Positions 1 to 5,124 of a stretch of DNA of 5,124 bases are shown here, piece after piece. The DNA lies in contig JASHWY010000055.1 in assembly GCA_030043835.1 (NCBI GenBank), forward strand, positions 1 through 5,124. Reading direction: 5' to 3'. Numbering within the stretch: the first letter of the stretch is position 1; each line of letters starts with the position of its first letter. The position numbers and the translations under genes are program-made. This stretch comes from Thermoplasmata archaeon. GTDB lineage: Archaea; Thermoplasmatota; Thermoplasmata; Lutacidiplasmatales; UBA184. The notes under the pieces were generated by a model, which saw nothing but the letters and a program-made list of their open reading frames with translations, made no database searches and was not told the DNA's origin.

Positions 1-659
1 TCTACCGCGCTCCAACGCCGTTTCTCATACGCCGTTGGGCCGACCGCACGCCCGACGGGTTCCGATTCTCGCTTAAAGTGCCGCGCGACGTGACGCACGA
101 GTCGGGACCCGAAGGTGTGAGCGTCCTCGAGGGGTTCCTCGCGAGCTTGGACCCGCTCCGCTCTCGCGGAAAGCTCGGCCCGCTCGTCCTTCAGTTCCCC
201 GCCTCCTTCCGCAGGGATCGGGGGGCCCCAACGCTCGACCGGCTCCTCGACGCGATCCCGACCTCCTTCGATCTCGCCGTCGAACTCCGTCATCGCTCGT
301 GGTGGGTCGACGAGACCCGGGATGCCCTCGCTCAGCGAGGGGCGGCGCTCGTCTGGTCGGTCCTTCCCGATACGGCACCGCCCCCGTGGGTCACCGGTCC
401 GTTCCTTTACGCCCGGTTCATCGGGGACCGGGCCTTGACCGAGTTCGGCCGGATCCAACGATCCGGGCGGGAGGCGATGGAGGCGATGCGCGCCCGGTTC
501 GACGACGAAGGTCGCGCAATCGCGACCGTCTTTGCGTATGCCAACAACCACTTCATGGGCTTCGGGCCGGGCACGGTCGCTGAGCTCTCGGAGGTGCTCG
601 GAGAGCCGGTTCCGGACCTCCCGGCCGCCGCGAGGTCGCCGGGTCAGCGGACGCTTTAG
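1..659 (+). CDS. DUF72 (YecE-like) family protein, 5'-truncated by window edge
   Basis: The frame is open from base 3 to the TAG at 657-659, giving 218 visible residues. The gene is partial: family members run to roughly 240-270 residues, and the visible part begins at the Tyr that usually follows the family's N-terminal strand, so about 45 residues are probably missing upstream. The GTG at 78-80 is an internal Val in the family motif, not the start. Recognised family landmarks are WADRTPDGFRFSLKVPR followed by Thr-His-Glu (roughly 36-101), LGPLVLQFP (about 174-200), a Glu-Leu-Arg-His...Ser-Trp-Trp strand (282-305), FLYARFIGD (about 402-430) and Asn-Asn-His...Gly near the C-terminus (543-560). 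DUF72 proteins adopt a TIM-barrel-like fold and are widespread in bacteria and archaea. Their reaction is not established, so none is assigned. The last 15 or so residues are Ala/Pro/Arg-rich and lie beyond the conserved domain. A separate promoter lies between this gene and the next, so co-transcription is doubtful. Family call is firm; function is unknown. Confidence 0.93.
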   Translation, partial: YRAPTPFLIRRWADRTPDGFRFSLKVPRDVTHESGPEGVSVLEGFLASLDPLRSRGKLGPLVLQFPASFRRDRGAPTLDRLLDAIPTSFDLAVELRHRSWWVDETRDALAQRGAALVWSVLPDTAPPPWVTGPFLYARFIGDRALTEFGRIQRSGREAMEAMRARFDDEGRAIATVFAYANNHFMGFGPGTVAELSEVLGEPVPDLPAAARSPGQRTL

Positions 660-700
660 GGTGCGGCTTCCGATCGCGCGTACACCCCACGTGCCGGCCT

Positions 701-713
701 TCCCACGGTGGGA
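701..713. promoter_or_regulatory. 13-bp dyad upstream of the cdc48 promoter (possible operator)
   Basis: TCCCAC and its exact reverse complement GTGGGA flank a single G (TCCCAC-G-GTGGGA). The one-base spacer is too short for a stable RNA hairpin loop, so if it matters it would be a protein-binding site in DNA. It sits about 40 bp upstream of the TATA-like box, where archaeal activators can bind. A related half-site (CCCCACGTG) occurs at 685-693. In such GC-rich DNA a perfect 6-bp dyad can arise by chance, so the call is tentative. Confidence 0.25.
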
Positions 714-744
714 TGCCGACGCCCCGAGACCGCCCCCCTCCAGC

Positions 745-757
745 AAAGGAGTTTTAA
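745..757 (+). promoter_or_regulatory. Archaeal BRE/TATA-like promoter of cdc48, predicting a near-leaderless mRNA
   Basis: A purine-rich AAAGGA (745-750, BRE-like) is followed by GTTTTAA (751-757), the only AT-rich stretch in an otherwise GC-rich spacer. In archaea transcription starts about 25 bp downstream of the TATA centre, which puts the start near 780-782, only about 4-6 bases before the ATG at 786. The bases just before the ATG (CCAAACCGGTAACGG) hold no Shine-Dalgarno-like GGAGG, which agrees with a leaderless or nearly leaderless transcript. The AGGAG at 748-752 is over 30 bases from the start codon and is not read as a ribosome-binding site. Confidence 0.45.
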
Positions 758-785
758 CTCGCATCGGGGTCCAAACCGGTAACGG

Positions 786-3011
786 ATGGGAGACGCGATC
801 ACCCTTCGGGTGGCCGAGGCGTTCCAGCAGGACATCGGCCTCGGGACCGCTCGATTGGACGTCCAGTCCCGGCAACGGCTCAAGGTGGGTCTCGGCGACA
901 TCGTGGAGATCCGGGGCCGTAAGCCGACTCCGGCGATTGTGAGCCGCGCCCAACCGGACGACGAGGGGAAGGCCCTCGTCCGTATCGAAGCGGTCGTGCG
1001 ACGGAACGCCGGGGTGAGCATCGGCGACCGGGTCTCCGTGCAGCGCGTCGATTGCCCCAACGCCGACGCGATCACGATCGCGCCCATCTACGCAGGCTCG
1101 GCCCGCATGGACTTAGGACCCGGCCTCGAGAGCTTCGTCGCAAAGGCGCTCGCCCGACGGCCGTTCGTTCGCGGCGACGTGTTCGTGATTCCCGGCGTCT
1201 TCTTGATGGGCGGCTCGCTGCCGTTCATGGTCGTCGCGACGCAGCCCAAAGGGATCGTCCAGGTCGCGCCGTCGACGCTCATCACCATCAAGGAGGAGAC
1301 GGTCAGCGAGACCGAGGTCGCGGCCCCCCGCGTCTCCTACGAGGATATCGGGGGCTTGACCGAGAAGCTAGGACGGGTCCGGGAGATGATCGAGCTGCCG
1401 CTCAAACACCCCGAGCTCTTCGACCGACTCGCGATCACGCCACCCAAGGGGGTTCTCCTCTACGGCCCTCCCGGCACGGGGAAGACGCTCATCGCGAAGG
1501 CCGTCGCGAACGAGGCGGGCGCCCACTTCATCGGGATCCAGGGCCCCGAGATCATCTCGAAGTACTATGGGGAGAGCGAGAAAGAGCTCCGCGAGAAGTT
1601 TGAGGAGGCGGAGAAGAACGCGCCCAGCGTGGTCTTCATCGACGAGCTCGACTCGATCGCACCGCGTCGCGACGAGGTCGTCGGCGAGGTCGAGCGACGC
1701 GTCGTCGCGCAGCTACTGACGTTGATGGACGGCCTGTCGGGACGCGGGAACGTGATCGTGATCGCGGCGACGAACCGGGAGGAGGCGATCGACCCGGCCC
1801 TCCGTCGCCCCGGGCGGTTCGACCGGGAGATCGAGATCGGCGTCCCGACGATGGAAGGGCGCCTCGAGATCCTCCAAATCCACACCCGAGGGATGCCGAT
1901 CGAGGGAAGCGATCGCGATCGCGAGCGCATCTTAAAGGAGCTCTCCGCTCAGAGCCACGGGTTCGTCGGCGCCGACCTCTCGTCGCTCGCCCGCGAGGCC
2001 GCGATGAGCGCGCTACGCCGCTACCTCCCCGAGATCGATTTCGACCAGCCGATCCCGCTCTCGCTGCTCGAGCGCATGAAGGTCACGGAGCAGGATTTCC
2101 GGGGCGCCCTCAAGCAGATCGAGCCGTCGAGCCTTCGCGACGTCGCAGTGGAGGTGCCGACGACCCGCTGGGAGGAAGTCGGCGGGGTGGAACGGGTCCG
2201 CCGCATCCTCGAGGAGTCGGTCGAGCTCCCGTTCAAGAACCCCCAGGTCTACCGGCACATCGGAATCGAGCCCCCGCGGGGGATCCTCCTCTACGGCCCT
2301 CCGGGGGTCGGGAAGACCCTTCTTGCGAAGGCCGCCGCGACCGAGAGCCAGGCCAACTTCATCTCCGTGAAAGGCCCCGAGGTGATGAGCAAGTGGGTCG
2401 GCGAGAGCGAGAAGGCGATCCGCATGATCTTCAAGAAGGCCCGACAAGCCTCCCCGTCGATCGTCTTTATCGACGAGATCGACTCGATCGCGCCCCGCCG
2501 AGGCCTTCAGACGTCGAGCGGCGTCACCGAGCGGATCGTGAACCAGCTGTTGACCTCGATCGACGGCCTCGAGTCCCTCGAGCGGGTACTGGTGATCGCG
2601 GCGACCAACCGGCCGGACATGATCGATGAGGCGCTCTTGAGAACCGGTCGGTTCGACCGTCTCCTCTACGTAGAACCTCCGAACGTCGCCGGGAGGATGG
2701 AGATCTTGAAGGTGCATACCCGGAAGATGCCCCTCGCCGACGACGTGAGCCTGGTCGACCTCGCCGCACGGACCGACGGGTACGTGGGGAGCGACCTCGC
2801 GGCGCTCTGCCGGGAGGCAGGGCTTACCGCAATCCGCGAGAACTTGAAAGCGTCGAAGGTCACCCGGGCCCATTTCGACTCGGCCATGAAGCAGGTCCAC
2901 CCGTCGGTCGACGCGGAGAATTTGAAGTTCTACGAAGAGTTCGAAAAGCACGTCCTGCGCGAGCGCGTCGGACGCCGCGCCGTCGAGTCGCTGCAGGCGA
3001 TTTATCGGTAG
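786..3011 (+). CDS. cdc48: Cdc48/VAT-type AAA+ ATPase (p97/VCP homologue), complete
   Basis: This is a cytoplasmic hexameric ATP-driven unfoldase that threads substrates through its central pore, in archaea for refolding or for the 20S proteasome. It has 741 residues, close to the 745 I recall for Thermoplasma VAT. The N-domain spans about residues 4-170 (double-psi barrel, then the CDC48_2 part). D1 starts at YEDIGGL (185): Walker A GPPGTGKT 227-234, pore loop KYYG 259-262, Walker B FIDE with D286/E287, sensor-1 N330, arginine fingers R344/R347. D2 starts near W462: Walker A GPPGVGKT 504-511, pore loop KWVG 536-539, Walker B D563/E564, sensor-1 N608, arginine fingers R622/R625. Both ATP sites therefore look active. 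The protein ends Ile-Tyr-Arg, fitting the HbYX proteasome-docking motif. The ATG at 786 is well supported: an in-frame TAA lies at 780-782, and the Leu-Arg-Val-Ala-Glu-Ala segment expected at the family N-terminus follows at once. It has its own TATA-like box and no ribosome-binding site. Nothing is truncated or shifted. Confidence 0.97.
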   Translation: MGDAITLRVAEAFQQDIGLGTARLDVQSRQRLKVGLGDIVEIRGRKPTPAIVSRAQPDDEGKALVRIEAVVRRNAGVSIGDRVSVQRVDCPNADAITIAPIYAGSARMDLGPGLESFVAKALARRPFVRGDVFVIPGVFLMGGSLPFMVVATQPKGIVQVAPSTLITIKEETVSETEVAAPRVSYEDIGGLTEKLGRVREMIELPLKHPELFDRLAITPPKGVLLYGPPGTGKTLIAKAVANEAGAHFIGIQGPEIISKYYGESEKELREKFEEAEKNAPSVVFIDELDSIAPRRDEVVGEVERRVVAQLLTLMDGLSGRGNVIVIAATNREEAIDPALRRPGRFDREIEIGVPTMEGRLEILQIHTRGMPIEGSDRDRERILKELSAQSHGFVGADLSSLAREAAMSALRRYLPEIDFDQPIPLSLLERMKVTEQDFRGALKQIEPSSLRDVAVEVPTTRWEEVGGVERVRRILEESVELPFKNPQVYRHIGIEPPRGILLYGPPGVGKTLLAKAAATESQANFISVKGPEVMSKWVGESEKAIRMIFKKARQASPSIVFIDEIDSIAPRRGLQTSSGVTERIVNQLLTSIDGLESLERVLVIAATNRPDMIDEALLRTGRFDRLLYVEPPNVAGRMEILKVHTRKMPLADDVSLVDLAARTDGYVGSDLAALCREAGLTAIRENLKASKVTRAHFDSAMKQVHPSVDAENLKFYEEFEKHVLRERVGRRAVESLQAIYR

Positions 3012-3050
3012 AATCCGGCGTCCGCTTTCTCCTCGGTAGCACTCCCGGGC

Positions 3051-3062
3051 AAGCTATATGTA
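3051..3062 (+). promoter_or_regulatory. TATA-like promoter of the surface-protein gene
   Basis: AAGCTATATGTA lies 40-51 bases after the cdc48 stop codon; CTATATGTA (3054-3062) is a good archaeal TATA-like box in a GC-rich surround. Transcription should start about 25 bp downstream of its centre, near 3083-3084, giving a leader of about 34 bases before the GTG at 3118. That leader holds an AGGAG ribosome-binding site, unlike the preceding gene. A 10-bp perfect palindrome, CGGCGCGCCG (3076-3085), covers the predicted start point; it may be an operator or simply a product of GC-rich composition. Confidence 0.5.
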
Positions 3063-3110
3063 GCGGGGCCAAGTTCGGCGCGCCGCCCCCTTGGTACGGG
3101 GCGACCGTAC

Positions 3111-3115
3111 AGGAG
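3111..3115 (+). promoter_or_regulatory. AGGAG ribosome-binding site; its spacing leaves the start uncertain
   Basis: AGGAG is complementary to the archaeal 16S rRNA 3' end. It is only 2 bases from the GTG at 3118 (shorter than usual) and 11 bases from an in-frame TTG at 3127 (longer than usual). GTG is preferred because it adds the Lys of the signal-peptide n-region and is a commoner start codon. Either start leaves the signal peptide intact. An in-frame TAG at 3061-3063 limits upward extension, and the only other upstream candidate is a TTG at 3091. Confidence 0.5.
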
Positions 3116-3117
3116 AC

Positions 3118-5124
3118 GTGAAACCGTTGGTTTGGCGCCCCTATCGACCCCTCCTGTGGGCCGTGGTGGTCGTTCTGCTAGTGGCGACGCTGGCATCGAT
3201 CTCCGGGGCCCAGGCCGCGTCGCCGAGCTACACCCTCACCGGATATGCGGAACAGCCGGGCGGCAGCTCTGCGCCCCCGGTTCCGGCGGGCGTCCAGGTC
3301 GACCTCGTCTCTCGGGCGAGCGGGGTCGTCTACACGACGACGGTGACGGGTAGTGGAGGCCTGTTCACCTTCACCAGCGTTGGGACCGCGGGCGCCCTCG
3401 TTCCCGGCTATTGGGGCGCGTACGTTCCCCCGCAATCGAACGTGAGCTTGACCGGCTGCAGCCCGTGCGCGGTCCTACCGGGGAAGCAGAGCCCATCGTA
3501 TAGCTTCGTCAATTCGACCGCGCTCACCTCGGCCCTGTATCCGACCTACGTGACGAACGTCACGATCCTCCCGTACACCGCTACCCTCTCGGGAAAAGTG
3601 CTCGAGGGAGGCGTCGCCCAGGCCCACGCCCACCTCTTCCTCCTCGACCCGATCTACAACGGCCTCGTCCTAGCGCAGAACAACACGACCGCGGCGGGTC
3701 TGTTCACGCTCCCCGTGCCGGCCGGCACATGGGTCCTCGAAACCGCCCTTCCCGGACCCTCAACGTCCTACAACTACACCGGGGTCACGGTCGTGGCGCA
3801 CCAGTCGAAGACGGTGTGGACCAACGTCTCGACCTACTTGGTTTCCGGCTACAGCAACATCGCGTCGAGCCCCGGGGCGCACGTCCCGACCGCCGGGAAC
3901 GTGACCTTGTACGATCCCACGAACGACTACATCTACTCCGCCGTGACGTCGCCGGGCGGGTACTACGCCATCGGCACCTACCCGGGCGACTTCGTTTCGG
4001 GAACCCAGGAGTTCGACGTCGTCCTGTCGTCGATCGGGTACCAGACGACTTGGTACGCCCTGAACATCTCGACCTCGACGCCGGTCCAGCGGAACGTGCT
4101 CGTTCCGACCGTCGCGCCGAGCGAGCTCGGCCAGTACCTGACGACGCTCAACTTCACGGGGTTCAACCCGGCGGTCGGTAACGGCACCGTGAGCGTGGAG
4201 ACGACCGCCAATCTCGGCAACGACACGGCGATTCCCGACCTCGCGAACGCCTCGGTGGGACAACTCTGGGGACAGCTTGCCCTCGACTTCGAGCACGGTA
4301 CGGTCTTCCCGGCCGCCGACCTTGGCGTCGTGGAGGCGTGGGCGAACTCGACCGGCCCGTTCTTCCCCGTGGCGCAGGCCGGCACCGCGATCAACGGATC
4401 GGTGTTCGTCGGGCCGACGGCCGCGGAGAAGGTCTCCTCGTTCGCGTCGACGTGCGTCGGGTCCTGCGGCCTTAACAGCGCCGCCAACCTAACCATCGGC
4501 TGGAGCGGCACCTACGGGTTGAACTCGTCGGTAGCGAAGAATAGTTCGGCGTATCGAATCTCGTTCACCTTCCGGCACCCGACCAGTGCCGAGGTGTTCA
4601 ACTACTCCCTCGTGCTGCCGACGGGCTACGTCCTGGCGGCCGGCACCGCGGCCCCGCCCGGAACGAAGCTTCTCGCCGCCGGGCCCGGAAACACCTGGAC
4701 GAAGTTCACGCTCGCCTCCCAGCCGTACTCCTCGCCCGTGGGAACGGCGAGCTTCACCATCGTGAAGTCCGCGACCTTGACCGCGAACGTGAACGTATCG
4801 GTCCGCAACTTCGCCTACTCGAGAGCGAACGTCCTCAACGGTACGCACGGCAACTACACCGTGGTCGTGGGCGTGGGCCAGAACGTGACGTTCAGCGCGC
4901 TCAACTCGACCTACCCGGCGGGCACGAACGGCACGAAGTTCGTCTGGAACTTTGGCGATGGAAGCGCGCCGGTGACCACGACGACCCCAACCACGTACCA
5001 CATCTACACGACAGCGTCCGGAGCGACGGCGTACCCCGGCAACGTCACGGCCACCGGCTCGGGTGGCCAGGTCAATTCGACCAAGTTCTTCGTTTGGGTG
5101 GCCGAGGGGCCGGTGACCGCAGGG
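3118..5124 (+). CDS. Secreted, N-glycosylation-rich surface protein with PKD domain, 3'-truncated by window edge
   Basis: The frame is open from GTG 3118 to the last base: 669 codons, no stop, so the C-terminus and any membrane or cell-surface anchor lie outside the window. Residues 1-33 form a Sec signal peptide: Lys2, Arg7, Arg10, then the hydrophobic core LLWAVVVVLLVATLASIS (12-29) and a likely cut after Ala-Gln-Ala (31-33). Three diverged beta modules of the prealbumin/carboxypeptidase-regulatory type follow at about 38-110, 155-230 and 240-320; they share a Gly near the first strand, a Gly-aromatic turn and a Pro-rich or Pro-Gly end. Residues 332-570 are beta-rich and not recognised. A PKD domain spans about 572-660, marked by W-N-F-G-D-G at 610-615. 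By hand count there are about 27 N-X-S/T sequons, only four Cys (114, 117, 446, 450) and about 41 charged residues. Such proteins are typical archaeal envelope or S-layer-associated glycoproteins with adhesive or structural roles. No catalytic motif is visible, so the exact function is unknown. The gene has its own TATA box and is not an evident operon partner of cdc48. Confidence 0.9.
   Translation, partial: MKPLVWRPYRPLLWAVVVVLLVATLASISGAQAASPSYTLTGYAEQPGGSSAPPVPAGVQVDLVSRASGVVYTTTVTGSGGLFTFTSVGTAGALVPGYWGAYVPPQSNVSLTGCSPCAVLPGKQSPSYSFVNSTALTSALYPTYVTNVTILPYTATLSGKVLEGGVAQAHAHLFLLDPIYNGLVLAQNNTTAAGLFTLPVPAGTWVLETALPGPSTSYNYTGVTVVAHQSKTVWTNVSTYLVSGYSNIASSPGAHVPTAGNVTLYDPTNDYIYSAVTSPGGYYAIGTYPGDFVSGTQEFDVVLSSIGYQTTWYALNISTSTPVQRNVLVPTVAPSELGQYLTTLNFTGFNPAVGNGTVSVETTANLGNDTAIPDLANASVGQLWGQLALDFEHGTVFPAADLGVVEAWANSTGPFFPVAQAGTAINGSVFVGPTAAEKVSSFASTCVGSCGLNSAANLTIGWSGTYGLNSSVAKNSSAYRISFTFRHPTSAEVFNYSLVLPTGYVLAAGTAAPPGTKLLAAGPGNTWTKFTLASQPYSSPVGTASFTIVKSATLTANVNVSVRNFAYSRANVLNGTHGNYTVVVGVGQNVTFSALNSTYPAGTNGTKFVWNFGDGSAPVTTTTPTTYHIYTTASGATAYPGNVTATGSGGQVNSTKFFVWVAEGPVTAG

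Noticed and set aside
73..378. Minus-strand frame of 101 codons opposite DUF72
   Set aside because: Its Arg/Gly/Pro-rich product is a GC-composition artefact; the plus strand carries conserved DUF72 motifs through the same bases.
660..785. Small gene or RNA gene in the first intergenic region
   Set aside because: The plus-strand frames here are short tails of composition-driven open frames, and no tRNA-like or other structured-RNA pattern is visible; the region is explained as promoter sequence.
2013..2951. Long minus-strand open frame (312 codons) opposite cdc48
   Set aside because: It lies wholly inside a confidently identified gene. Its Arg/Asp/Leu/Gly-rich product is what the complement of GC-rich codons gives, and it has no recognisable domain.
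1..3011. DUF72 and cdc48 as a functional operon
   Set aside because: There are 126 bases between them with a TATA-like box positioned for cdc48, and no known functional link between the two families.
3020..3034. Possible U-rich terminator after cdc48
   Set aside because: CTTTCTCCT is only weakly T-rich and has no T tract of four or more and no good stem, so a terminator cannot be supported.
3760..4511. Overlapping minus-strand frames of 178 and 177 codons opposite the surface-protein gene
   Set aside because: Low-complexity Arg/Val/Gly or Ser/Pro-rich products with no motif. The plus-strand frame has a signal peptide, a PKD motif and a promoter, and explains the region.
4489..5001. Minus-strand frame of 170 codons near the window end
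   Set aside because: Arg/Gly/Val-rich shadow of the surface-protein coding sequence, which covers the plus-strand PKD motif.
1..5124. CRISPR array, transposon ends, prophage or defence-system genes
   Set aside because: No direct-repeat array, no transposase or integrase motifs and no terminal inverted repeats were seen; three same-strand genes with similar GC-rich codon use fill the window.

Overview
The window looks like chromosomal DNA from a GC-rich archaeon, most likely of the class Thermoplasmata. Three things support this. The central gene is a VAT-type Cdc48 ATPase whose N-domain, inter-domain linker and C-terminus resemble, from memory, Thermoplasma VAT. The upstream regions carry archaeal TATA-like boxes at sensible distances. 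The last gene encodes a large, Thr/Ser/Asn-rich secreted protein with an N-terminal signal peptide and a PKD domain, a common kind of archaeal surface protein. The genus cannot be named from sequence reading alone.

Layout, all on the + strand: (1) 1-659, the 3' part of a DUF72 (YecE-like) gene whose start lies before the window. (2) 660-785, a short intergenic region with a 13-bp dyad and a TATA-like box that predicts a nearly leaderless transcript. (3) 786-3011, a complete 741-residue Cdc48/VAT AAA+ unfoldase with intact N, D1 and D2 domains and a C-terminal Ile-Tyr-Arg tail that fits the proteasome-docking HbYX motif. (4) 3012-3117, a second intergenic region with a clear TATA-like box and an AGGAG ribosome-binding site. 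(5) 3118 to the window end, the first 669 codons of an exported surface protein: signal peptide, three prealbumin/carboxypeptidase-regulatory-like beta domains, an uncharacterised beta-rich region and a PKD domain. Its reading frame stays open to the last base.

The three genes do not form an obvious pathway. Cdc48 works in the cytoplasm on protein unfolding and degradation, the last protein works outside the membrane, and DUF72 has no established role. Each of the two later genes seems to have its own promoter, so an operon is unlikely. I saw no tRNA, rRNA, CRISPR array, insertion sequence or phage gene. I found no convincing undescribed multi-gene system here. The part with most unexplained content is the surface protein: about 27 N-glycosylation sequons, very few charged residues, exactly four cysteines in two close pairs, and a middle region I do not recognise.
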